Shown one piece after another: positions 1 to 5,247 of a stretch of 5,247 nt of DNA. The stretch is from Atribacteria bacterium SCGC AAA255-G05 (lineage in GTDB: Bacteria > Atribacterota > Phoenicimicrobiia > Phoenicimicrobiales > Phoenicimicrobiaceae): assembly GCA_000405605.1 (NCBI GenBank), contig ASPA01000051.1, positions 1-5,247 of the forward strand, read 5' to 3'. The position numbers and the translations under genes were made by a program. Under the pieces are notes generated by a model, which searched no databases, was not told the origin of the DNA, and saw only the letters and a program-made list of their open reading frames with translations. The first letter of the stretch is position 1; each line of letters opens with the position of its first letter.

Positions 1-108
1 TCGGTAAATATGTCCGGTGATAGAGATCACTCTAATAAAGGGTAGATGATTTACGCTTTTATGAAAAATGTTATAATTAATTTTCACACGGTCTGACGTC
101 ACTTTGAC
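1..108. other. Left edge: small inverted repeats, no supported gene
   Basis: Two overlapping perfect 5-bp hairpins share bases: GTGAT/ATCAC (17-30) and TAGAG/CTCTA (21-34). TGACGTCA at 94-101 is a perfect palindrome next to a C/T-rich block on the plus strand. After the stop of the 65-residue frame, the same minus-strand frame stays open to the window edge but has no start codon context I would trust. The block around 91-131 vaguely resembles DNA near IS200-type/REP-associated transposase genes, but I cannot support that call from this sequence. Confidence 0.3.
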
Positions 109-306
109 TTATTCCCATCTTCCCCATCTTTGCTTGTCTGGCTTTAATTCCATGATGTCATTAAGGTAAGAACCAAACCTGTGATGACGAGAGTTAATAT
201 GGCTATTTGTAAATTTAAATAAAGATATTTTTTCATAAAGATTTACTTTTATTATTTTTTTAACATAAGATTGAAGTCTTAATTTAAATAATTTCAATAA
301 AGTCAA
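109..306 (-). CDS. Unrecognised 65-residue basic ORF after the riboswitch
   Basis: This is the only sizeable frame directly downstream of the riboswitch. It starts with TTG at 306, 9 nt after AGGAGG (321-316), the same spacing as at rny. The ATG at 313 is too close to that site and gives only nine codons. The predicted protein is basic and aromatic. Its N-terminal half (L, K, F and R-rich, about residues 3-33) could form a cationic amphipathic helix but is not a clear membrane segment or signal peptide. I recognise no family. The C-terminal part (WGRWE) is encoded by a near-duplicate AAGATGGGG/AAGATGGGA, which looks more like repeat-derived DNA than conserved coding sequence. It may be a c-di-GMP-controlled small protein, the 5' remnant of a gene whose body was replaced, or not a gene at all. 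Confidence 0.33.
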   Translation of the reverse strand: MTLLKLFKLRLQSYVKKIIKVNLYEKISLFKFTNSHINSRHHRFGSYLNDIMELKPDKQRWGRWE

Positions 307-331
307 GAAACATCGCCTCCTTTTACTACTT

Positions 332-374
332 AAGGTGGGTTGATGTTAATAGAATAAAAAAAACTGCCCACCTT
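332..374 (-). promoter_or_regulatory. Alternative hairpin competing with the terminator
   Basis: AAGGUGGG (374-367) is perfectly complementary over 8 bp to CCCACCUU (339-332). Its first arm overlaps the terminator's 3' arm at 368-367 and its loop contains the U tract, so pairing here is incompatible with the terminator. It ends 10 nt before the ribosome-binding site at 321-316 and leaves that site free. I infer an antiterminator or a post-readthrough stabilising hairpin. Confidence 0.6.
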
Positions 375-409
375 TTTTATCTTTTTAAAATAAAAAAAAT
401 CGGCAGTTT
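356..409 (-). terminator. Intrinsic terminator of the riboswitch expression platform
   Basis: On the minus strand AAACUGCC (409-402) pairs perfectly with GGCAGUUU (368-361). An inner A-U stem extends it (A/T runs at 392-399 and 373-378), and eight consecutive U residues follow (363-356). The 5' arm uses the 3' bases of aptamer helices P2 (AAA) and P1 (CUGCC). Aptamer and terminator are therefore mutually exclusive, which predicts that c-di-GMP binding allows readthrough. Confidence 0.82.
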
Positions 410-482
410 GGCAGTCATGTCACTAAAAGTGATTTAGACCCAAAGCTTTGCGGCCTATCCTTTCGGATAGTGTACCTTTCTC
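401..482 (-). promoter_or_regulatory. Cyclic di-GMP-I (GEMM-I) riboswitch aptamer
   Basis: The minus-strand RNA matches the class I cyclic di-GMP aptamer. A 6-bp stem closed by a GAAA tetraloop (CTATCC, GAAA, GGATAG; 470-455) is followed by the signature GCAAAGC (451-445), then five bases of P2, then GTCTAA (439-434). P2 is UUUGG (444-440) with CCAAA (411-407), where V. cholerae Vc2 has CUCCG with CGGGG, so the helix is kept with different bases. A TCACT/AGTGA hairpin (432-420) replaces the variable arm, and the 3' end reads CTGCCG, as UUACCG in Vc2. By my hand alignment the guanine that selects c-di-GMP over cGAMP is G. The outer P1 helix is short and A-U-rich, so the exact 5' edge is uncertain. 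These RNAs bind c-di-GMP and usually control motility, pili or signalling genes. Confidence 0.87.
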
Positions 483-500
483 AACTTTTCTTGGAATATT

Positions 501-529
501 ACTTTAAGACTTCACCTTCTTATTGATAA
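501..529 (-). promoter_or_regulatory. Weak candidate promoter for the riboswitch transcript
   Basis: TTATCA (529-524) and TAAAGT (506-501) are separated by 17 nt; each matches four of six consensus positions. The predicted start near 494 lies just before the 5' edge of the aptamer, which is where a riboswitch promoter should be. Individually weak; its position is the main support. Readthrough from miaA is the alternative. Confidence 0.33.
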
Positions 530-548
530 AATATTATTAATATTTTAT
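526..548. repeat. AT-only inverted repeat between miaA and the riboswitch
   Basis: Two perfectly complementary 10-base arms (526-535 and 539-548), made only of A and T, flank a 3-nt loop 37 nt after the miaA stop. On the minus strand no U tract follows, so it is a poor intrinsic terminator for miaA. It overlaps the -35 region of the candidate riboswitch promoter, so it could instead be an operator or an easily melted DNA site. Chance is possible in such AT-rich DNA. Confidence 0.45.
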
Positions 549-584
549 AGAACAGAATATGTATTCACTTTTACATATATAATA

Positions 585-1559
585 CTACATAAATTTCAAA
601 AATCCTTCTTTTTTTGGAAAATATTTTAAAATATTTTCTATTTTTGAAATTACTTCATTTTCGTTAATTTTATCTAAATCTATCCATTCGATATTTTCTA
701 TTTTATTTTTAAACCAGGTCATTTGTCTTTTGGCATAATGCCGGGTCTCTATCTTTATTAGATTAGTAGCCTCTTCATTAGTATATACACCGTTAAGGTG
801 CTTGTTTATCTGTTTATAGCCCAAACCCTGCATTGAATTTAAATCTTCTTTGTAACCCATCTTTCGTAAGGTTTTAACTTCTTCTATGAATCCGTGCTTA
901 ATCATCTTATCAACTCTTAGATTAATTCTTTGATATAGATTCTCTCTATCTCTTTTAAATCCTATAATTTGATAATTAAATATTGTATTCTTAGTAGAAG
1001 CTTTTTTCTGCAAATAAGAGATGGTTTTACCGGTAGATTTATAAACTTCCAAAGCCCTGATTATTCTTCTTAAATCATTAGGTTTGATTTTTGAAGCAGA
1101 AACCGGGTCTATTTTGGATAGTTTATCATATAAATATTTGTTACCGTGTATCTTTGCCTCTTCTTCCAAGATTTTTCTATATTCACTATCCTTTGCCGGC
1201 CCGGCAAAAAGCGGATTAATTATTGAAGAAATATATAGTCCGGAACCACCTGCTAATATCGGTATCTTACCTCTTTTAAAAACATCTAATATAATTTTCG
1301 CAGCTAACTCACTGTATTTTATTACGTCAAAATTATCTGATGGGTCAACAATATCTATCATATGATGTTTTATGTCATTTAAGATGTTTATATTCGGTTT
1401 AGCAGTGCCAATATTCATATATCTATATATTTGCATGGAGTCAGCAGAAATTATTTCTATATCAGGCATTTTTTTGGCCAGTTTAATGGAAATATCTGTT
1501 TTGCCTACCCCGGTGGGACCCAATAAAATTAGTAAATTATTGTCTTTACTGTTGGTCAT
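585..1559 (-). CDS. miaA: tRNA dimethylallyltransferase MiaA
   Basis: MiaA transfers a dimethylallyl group from DMAPP to N6 of A37 in tRNAs reading UNN codons, making i6A37, the substrate of MiaB. The 324-residue protein has the usual length. Visible motifs: P-loop GPTGVGKT at 14-21; SADSMQIYRYMNIGTAKP at 38-55 with catalytic D40 and S41; HHMIDIVDP at 65-73; GGSGLY at 104-109 (most members have GGTGLY, a conservative change); DLRRIIRALEVYKSTGK at 162-178; GLGYKQI at 245-251; and RHYAKRQMTWFK at 273-284. ATG 1559 overlaps the miaB stop as ATGA, and GGAG lies 10 nt upstream inside miaB, so translation is probably coupled. The stop at 585 is followed by an AT-only hairpin and then a riboswitch on the same strand. 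Confidence 0.97.
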   Translation of the reverse strand: MTNSKDNNLLILLGPTGVGKTDISIKLAKKMPDIEIISADSMQIYRYMNIGTAKPNINILNDIKHHMIDIVDPSDNFDVIKYSELAAKIILDVFKRGKIPILAGGSGLYISSIINPLFAGPAKDSEYRKILEEEAKIHGNKYLYDKLSKIDPVSASKIKPNDLRRIIRALEVYKSTGKTISYLQKKASTKNTIFNYQIIGFKRDRENLYQRINLRVDKMIKHGFIEEVKTLRKMGYKEDLNSMQGLGYKQINKHLNGVYTNEEATNLIKIETRHYAKRQMTWFKNKIENIEWIDLDKINENEVISKIENILKYFPKKEGFLKFM

Positions 1560-2932
1560 CCGATTGGTTCTCCATATAAAGTCCAGGCTGTCGACTTTAC
1601 AATTTTTACTTTAACTAATTTGCCTAACAAGTCTTGTTTACCGGTGAATACTACGGTTTTATTGGTCCCTGTCCGCCCTGAAAATTGATTTTCAATATTT
1701 CTTTTAGACTTTTTATCCACCAGGACCTCAAATATTTTCCCTTCAAGTTTTTTATTAATTTTAGCTGATATTTCTTTTTGTAAATCAATAAGTTTCCATA
1801 ACCTTTCTTTCTTGGCCTGTAGAGGAACCTGGTCAGGCAATAATGAAGCAACAGCAGTTTCCCTGTTTGAGTAAATGAAAGTATACGCTTCGTCGAATTC
1901 TATTTCCTTAAAAACATTTAAAGTGTCTGTGAAGTCTTTTTCGGTTTCTCCGGGAAATCCAACCATTACATCTGTGGTAATTGCGATATCATCTATATTG
2001 TTTCTAATGTCTTTGATGATATTCTTGTAATAATCGATATTACATTTTCTATTCATCATTTTAAGTATTTTGCTTGAGCCGGACTGAATGGGTAAATGGA
2101 TATGGTTACAGACTTTATGGCATTTTTTTATTGTTTTTATCAAATTGAAAGAGAAATCTTTGGGATGGGAAGTGGTGAATCTTATTCTTTCTATACCCTT
2201 AATATTATTTAATAATTCTAGTAATTTAGAAAAAGTAACAGGTTGAGAAAGGTCATTACCATAAGAGTTGACATTCTGGCCCAATAAAAATATTTCTTTA
2301 TATTTATCATGAGCCAAATCAGCTGCTTCTGATAATATTTCGGAGGCTCCTCTGCTCTGCTCGGGACCCCTGGTGTATGGGACAACACAGTAAGAGCAAT
2401 AATTATTACAGCCTCTCATTATTTGAATCCAGGCTGATATTTTACTTTCCCTTTTAACCGGAATATGATTTAAACTAAATTCGGGAGTATCATCACAAGA
2501 AATATATTTTCCGCCGCCGTATTTTGCAAGATTATTAATAATATTTTCCAAATTATTTATTTGAGAGGGATTAAATATAAAGTCAACATGAGGTGCCCTT
2601 TCAAATATATTTTCTTTTTCTTTTTGAGCCATACATCCACATATACCTAAAATCACATCCGGGTTAGATTCTTTTATTTTTTTTATCTTCCCGATTAAGC
2701 TAAATATTTTCTGCTCGACTTTTGCTCTAACACAGCAGGTGTTTAACAAAATTAAATTAGATTTAGATATATCTTCTGTGGTTGAATAACCTAATTTTAG
2801 TAATTGACCAATGATATATTCTGAATCATTGACGTTCATTTGACAACCGAAAGTCTTAATATAGACTTTCGGCTGATTTTGAATTGAATGATTCATTATA
2901 CGATATTTTTTACTTATTTTTTTAACTTCCAT
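1556..2932 (-). CDS. miaB: tRNA-2-methylthio-N6-dimethylallyladenosine synthase MiaB
   Basis: MiaB is a cytoplasmic radical SAM methylthiotransferase that adds a 2-methylthio group to i6A37 of tRNAs reading UNN codons, using two [4Fe-4S] clusters and SAM. The N-terminal UPF0004 domain supplies cluster cysteines C30 (TFGCQMN), C66 (LNTCCVR) and C100 (GCMAQ). The radical SAM motif CxxxCxxC is C175, C179 and C182 (RGCNNYCSYC), followed by VVPYTRG. A TRAM domain ends the protein, with GRTGTNKTVVF. The 458-residue length is normal and no key residue is missing. The usual arginine-rich RGRExSR stretch reads RGPEQSR here. The start is uncertain: neither ATG 2932 nor ATG 2896 (codon 13) has a clear ribosome-binding site, and homology would allow the shorter form. 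The 3' end overlaps miaA by 4 nt. RimO and MtaB are related, but the motifs and the miaA neighbour favour MiaB. Confidence 0.96.
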   Translation of the reverse strand: MEVKKISKKYRIMNHSIQNQPKVYIKTFGCQMNVNDSEYIIGQLLKLGYSTTEDISKSNLILLNTCCVRAKVEQKIFSLIGKIKKIKESNPDVILGICGCMAQKEKENIFERAPHVDFIFNPSQINNLENIINNLAKYGGGKYISCDDTPEFSLNHIPVKRESKISAWIQIMRGCNNYCSYCVVPYTRGPEQSRGASEILSEAADLAHDKYKEIFLLGQNVNSYGNDLSQPVTFSKLLELLNNIKGIERIRFTTSHPKDFSFNLIKTIKKCHKVCNHIHLPIQSGSSKILKMMNRKCNIDYYKNIIKDIRNNIDDIAITTDVMVGFPGETEKDFTDTLNVFKEIEFDEAYTFIYSNRETAVASLLPDQVPLQAKKERLWKLIDLQKEISAKINKKLEGKIFEVLVDKKSKRNIENQFSGRTGTNKTVVFTGKQDLLGKLVKVKIVKSTAWTLYGEPIG

Positions 2933-2964
2933 ATTAATTCATTTAGATTTTTTAAATAATATGT

Positions 2965-3237
2965 TTAGTCTTTATTCCAAAAATCTTCTGCTTCCTCTTC
3001 CATCTTATCTAGTCTGGTATAATAATCAGGAAATTCATTAAGGTGAGCTAAGGCAATTTTTCCAGTCATTAAAGGATCATCATCTGTAACATTTGTTTCT
3101 GGATCAACTAAACCATGCTCTAGCTCCACATCCATTCCCATTCGAAACTGTTCTATATCAAACTTATCCCAGGTTACACCTAATCTTTCGCCAATTTTCT
3201 TTGCTTCGATTTGATTGAAATTATTTTTAGATTCCAT
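2965..3237 (-). CDS. Small acidic DUF5661-like protein of unknown function
   Basis: The product is a 90-residue soluble, acidic protein with no signal peptide or membrane segment. Sequence recall places it in the DUF5661 family: FRMGMDVELEHG at 31-42, the TDDDPLMTGKIALAHL stretch at 51-66, and PDYYTRL at 70-76, followed by an acidic tail. The conserved His, Glu and Asp residues (ELEHG, AHLNE, PDYY) could bind a metal, but no function is established and I infer none. The ATG at 3237 has GGGAG 7 nt upstream, which supports this start. The stop lies 32 nt before the miaB start on the same strand, so it is probably cotranscribed with miaB and miaA. The gene is very likely real; the family name rests on memory of the motif, not a search. 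Confidence 0.88.
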   Translation of the reverse strand: MESKNNFNQIEAKKIGERLGVTWDKFDIEQFRMGMDVELEHGLVDPETNVTDDDPLMTGKIALAHLNEFPDYYTRLDKMEEEAEDFWNKD

Positions 3238-3440
3238 TTTTTAACTCCCTTTTATTTATTCTTTATTAATTTTCCAAACTAATTTCTTATATATCAGAAG
3301 ATGCTATTATTTATCATATTGTTTGTCATACTTTTAAAAAAAAGCAGCCTTATGAGTATAGAAAAGTTAATATTATCTCAGAAAGGAACGATTCCTAAAA
3401 AACATATGGTTATAAGAATTAAAATGAAAGCCTAGTAAAT
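3238..3440. other. AT-rich spacer between rny terminator and DUF5661 gene
   Basis: This non-coding stretch should contain any separate promoter for the DUF5661-miaB-miaA group. TATGAT near 3315-3330 on the minus strand resembles a -10 box, but I found no matching -35 box and assign no promoter. A small hairpin (AGGAA, 3-nt loop, TTCCT) lies near 3383-3395. GGGAG at 3249-3245, 7 nt before the ATG at 3237, is the ribosome-binding site of the next gene. Confidence 0.4.
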
Positions 3441-3479
3441 ATTTAAGGAGGTAATTTTATTAACATTACCTCCTTAAAT
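3441..3479 (-). terminator. 15-bp perfect hairpin after rny, likely terminator
   Basis: Arms 3441-3455 and 3465-3479 are perfectly complementary over 15 bp around a 9-nt loop, beginning 15 nt after the rny stop codon. On the minus strand the hairpin is followed by AUUUACU, a poor U tract, so termination may be inefficient or the hairpin may serve as a 3' stability element. Both arms contain the Shine-Dalgarno/anti-Shine-Dalgarno core AAGGAGGT/ACCTCCTT. Confidence 0.6.
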
Positions 3480-3494
3480 TTAAATTATCTTTTA

Positions 3495-5027
3495 TTATTT
3501 TGCGTATTCTACCGACCGAGTTTCTCTAATAACCATTACTTTAATTTGACCGGGATAATCTATATTTTTTTCAACTTTTTTGGAAATATCTCTTGCTATT
3601 TTTTTTGCTGTATAATCATCTATTTCTTCCGGATTTACGATTATCCTTATTTCTCTACCCGCTTGTATAGCGAATGCTCTTTCTACTCCTTCAAACGAAT
3701 TAGCAATTTCTTCTAAATTTTCAAGTCTTTTTATATAAGTTTCCAACATCTCACGTCTGGCTCCGGGACGAGAGGCGGATATTGCATCAGCAGATTGTAT
3801 TAAAACGGCTTCAATCGTCTTTGGTTCTACATCCGAATGATGAGCAGCGATAGCATTAATTACTTGAAGACTTTCGCCATTTTTTTTGGCAATCTCAGCA
3901 CCAATCATAGCATGAGTTCCTTCTATTTCATGGTCAACGGCTTTTCCGATATCATGAAGCAGACCCGCTCTCTTGGCTAATTGCGAATTTGCGCCAATTT
4001 CTGAAGCCATAACTTCAGAAAGATATGCAACTTCTATTGAATGCTGAAGAACATTCTGTCCGTAACTTGTGCGGTATTTTAATCTTCCCAATAAGTTAAT
4101 TAGTTTTGGACTTATATTTTTTACATTCGTATCAAATACTACTTTTTCCCCTTCTTCTTGGATCTTACTATCAACTAGTACTTTAGTTTTTTCTATAACT
4201 TCTTCAATTCTTGCCGGTTGTATACGGCCATCAGTAATTAGCTTTTCTAAAGAGAGCCGGGCTATTTCTCTTCGTATAGGATCAAACCCCGAGATAATAA
4301 CCGCTTCCGGGGTATCATCTACAATTAAATCAACTCCACTTAACATTTCGAATGTCCTGATATTCCTACCCTCTCTCCCGATGATTCTTCCTTTCATGTC
4401 ATCGCTGGGTAAAGGCACAAAAGATGTCGTTGTTTCAACTGTTTGGTCAGCAGAATATCTTTGAATCGCTAATGATATAATCTTTCTTGATTTTTTCTCT
4501 GCTTCAGTTTTTGCTTGATCTTCAATCTCTTTTATCATCTTACCGGTTTCATGAGTAAGCTCTTTTTCTAAATTACTTAAAAGTTCTTTCTTTGCTTCCT
4601 CTAAGCTCATATTTGAAATTTTTATCAATTCATTTTTCTGTTCTTGGTATAAATCATTGGTTTTTTGGATATTATTTTCGAGTTCTTTTTCTTTACAATC
4701 TAATGATTTTTCTCTTTTTTCAAGTGACTCTATTTTTTGAACCAAGCTATTGCTTCTGCTAATTAAGCTGCTCTCAAGCCTTTGCATTTCAATTCGCTTT
4801 TTTTTGATTTCAGTCTCAGCATCCCTTTTAATATTATAAGCTTCTTCTTTTGCTTGTAACCCTGTTTCTTTCTTGAGGGAATTCGCTTCTCTTTCGGCAT
4901 TTTCTATAATATTTTTAGCGCTTAGTTCAGCTGATGATATTTTTGCCTTGGCAATATACTTAGCGATTAAATAACCTATTGTTATACCAATAAGGATGTT
5001 TAGCGTAATAATATTGTAAATTCTAAT
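3495..5027 (-). CDS. rny: Ribonuclease Y, membrane-anchored endoribonuclease (ATT start)
   Basis: RNase Y is the membrane-bound endoribonuclease that starts bulk mRNA decay in many bacteria lacking RNase E. Read from ATT at 5027 the protein has 510 residues (B. subtilis RNase Y has 520). In order: a short hydrophobic N-terminal anchor (about residues 3-22, rich in I, L and G); a long charged E/K/A coiled coil (about 28-190); a KH domain with GRIIGREGRN at 213-222; an HD phosphohydrolase domain with H329, the H358-D359 pair in LLHDIGK, AAHH at 394-397 and D414; and the usual C-terminal domain. The H-D pair sits ten residues earlier than in B. subtilis, matching the length difference. No ATG, GTG, TTG or CTG occurs in frame before ATG 4787, which would begin mid-coiled-coil and lose the anchor (430 residues). 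ATT lies 9 nt after AGGAGG and an in-frame TGA lies at 5034-5036. Function is near certain; the start is inferred. Confidence 0.93.
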   Translation of the reverse strand: MRIYNIITLNILIGITIGYLIAKYIAKAKISSAELSAKNIIENAEREANSLKKETGLQAKEEAYNIKRDAETEIKKKRIEMQRLESSLISRSNSLVQKIESLEKREKSLDCKEKELENNIQKTNDLYQEQKNELIKISNMSLEEAKKELLSNLEKELTHETGKMIKEIEDQAKTEAEKKSRKIISLAIQRYSADQTVETTTSFVPLPSDDMKGRIIGREGRNIRTFEMLSGVDLIVDDTPEAVIISGFDPIRREIARLSLEKLITDGRIQPARIEEVIEKTKVLVDSKIQEEGEKVVFDTNVKNISPKLINLLGRLKYRTSYGQNVLQHSIEVAYLSEVMASEIGANSQLAKRAGLLHDIGKAVDHEIEGTHAMIGAEIAKKNGESLQVINAIAAHHSDVEPKTIEAVLIQSADAISASRPGARREMLETYIKRLENLEEIANSFEGVERAFAIQAGREIRIIVNPEEIDDYTAKKIARDISKKVEKNIDYPGQIKVMVIRETRSVEYAK

Positions 5028-5036
5028 ATTGTTTCA

Positions 5037-5042
5037 CCTCCT
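5037..5042 (-). promoter_or_regulatory. Shine-Dalgarno site that decides the rny start
   Basis: A perfect AGGAGG (AGGAGGTG if extended) stands 9 nt before an ATT codon at 5027-5025. No ATG, GTG or TTG follows in any frame within initiation distance. The site is a strong reason to place the rny start here rather than at the ATG near 4787, which has no comparable site upstream. Confidence 0.8.
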
Positions 5043-5180
5043 AATATTCAATTTACAAGGTACGTAGGATATCTTTAATTTTAATCACATTTTAACGTAA
5101 CAAGATATTTATTTACATAGTATTTGAAACCGAAGTAACTACATGAGAGATTGCAAGAATTTGAAATAATTACTTAAAAT
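5043..5180 (-). other. Long 5' leader of rny
   Basis: This is the stretch between the candidate promoter and the rny ribosome-binding site. I see no open frame with a ribosome-binding site, no strong GC-containing hairpin and no riboswitch family that I recognise. It may be only an AT-rich leader, or it may contain a second, weaker promoter. Confidence 0.35.
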
Positions 5181-5209
5181 ATTTTAACCTGTAGAGTTTA
5201 AAAAGTCAA
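5181..5209 (-). promoter_or_regulatory. Candidate sigma-70-type promoter for rny
   Basis: On the minus strand, TTGACT (5209-5204) is followed after exactly 17 nt by TAAAAT (5186-5181); each hexamer differs from consensus at one position. Transcription would begin near 5174 and give a leader of about 147 nt before the ATT start of rny. The region is AT-rich, so a chance match is possible, but this is the best promoter-like pair I saw upstream of rny. Confidence 0.5.
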
Positions 5210-5221
5210 ATAACTAAATAT

Positions 5222-5247
5222 AGCGTGGAGCGTACAGCGTTTAGCGT
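5222..5247. repeat. AGCGTNN heptamer repeat array, cut by window edge
   Basis: AGCGT occurs at 5222, 5229, 5236 and 5243, exactly 7 bases apart, with variable dinucleotides GG, AC and TT between copies. The array reaches the last base of the window, so its true length is unknown. The core is much richer in G and C than the surrounding AT-rich sequence. It is non-coding and lies just upstream of the rny promoter. Confidence 0.7.

Noticed and set aside
284..313. ATG at 313 as the start of the gene after the riboswitch
   Set aside because: Only 2 nt separate it from AGGAGG and the frame ends after nine codons.
442..449. AAAGCTTT palindrome
   Set aside because: It is explained by the conserved GCAAAGC core of the riboswitch followed by the U-rich P2 strand.
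1084..1614. Plus-strand open frames of 93 and 80 codons opposite miaA
   Set aside because: They lie antisense to a fully conserved miaA reading frame, have no recognisable motifs and no ribosome-binding site; they are mirror frames of the real gene.
1651..1851. Minus-strand 66-codon frame inside miaB
   Set aside because: It is out of frame within the MiaB C-terminal region and has no independent support.
4069..4464. Plus-strand 131-codon open frame opposite rny
   Set aside because: It is antisense to the KH and HD region of rny, whose motifs are intact. The composition (many S, I and F) is typical of a shadow frame.
3495..4787. rny starting at ATG 4787 (430 residues)
   Set aside because: It would begin in the middle of the coiled coil, lack the membrane anchor and have no Shine-Dalgarno site, while the open frame upstream encodes a typical RNase Y N-terminus.
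1..5247. CRISPR array, tRNA or rRNA genes, full insertion sequence
   Set aside because: I found no spaced direct repeats of CRISPR length, no cloverleaf or rRNA-like sequence and no transposase reading frame on either strand.

Overview
The window is AT-rich bacterial chromosomal DNA with all real genes on the minus strand, so it reads from right to left. Strong AGGAGG ribosome-binding sites, an RNase Y gene, a c-di-GMP-I riboswitch and tight gene packing suggest a Firmicutes-like or deeply branching low-GC lineage. An uncultured group such as Atribacterota is my best guess, but it is inference only and no marker here settles it.

Right edge to about 5030: a short array of AGCGTNN heptamers, a good sigma-70-type promoter and a long leader ending in a strong Shine-Dalgarno site. 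Next comes rny (RNase Y). The first ATG in its frame lies about 80 codons too late and would remove the membrane anchor. The frame is open back to an ATT codon 9 nt after AGGAGG, giving a 510-residue protein of normal family architecture, so I annotate rny from that rare ATT start. A 15-bp perfect hairpin follows the gene.

Middle: after a roughly 200-base AT-rich spacer comes a 90-residue acidic protein that looks like the DUF5661 family, then miaB, then miaA. miaB and miaA overlap by ATGA. They encode consecutive steps of one tRNA modification pathway: MiaA makes i6A37 and MiaB converts it to ms2i6A37. With rny, the cluster is themed on RNA metabolism.

Left part (1-584): no conserved protein gene, but the most interesting regulatory DNA in the window. 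Downstream of miaA, on the same strand, lies a complete c-di-GMP-I (GEMM-I) riboswitch aptamer. Its 3' strand is also the 5' arm of an intrinsic terminator, and the terminator's 3' arm can instead pair with a sequence further downstream. This reads as a ligand-ON transcription switch. It leads to a strong ribosome-binding site and only a 65-codon TTG-started frame with no family I recognise, so the switch is either an orphan, drives a novel small protein, or has lost its original target. The outermost 100 bases hold small inverted repeats and no gene I can support.
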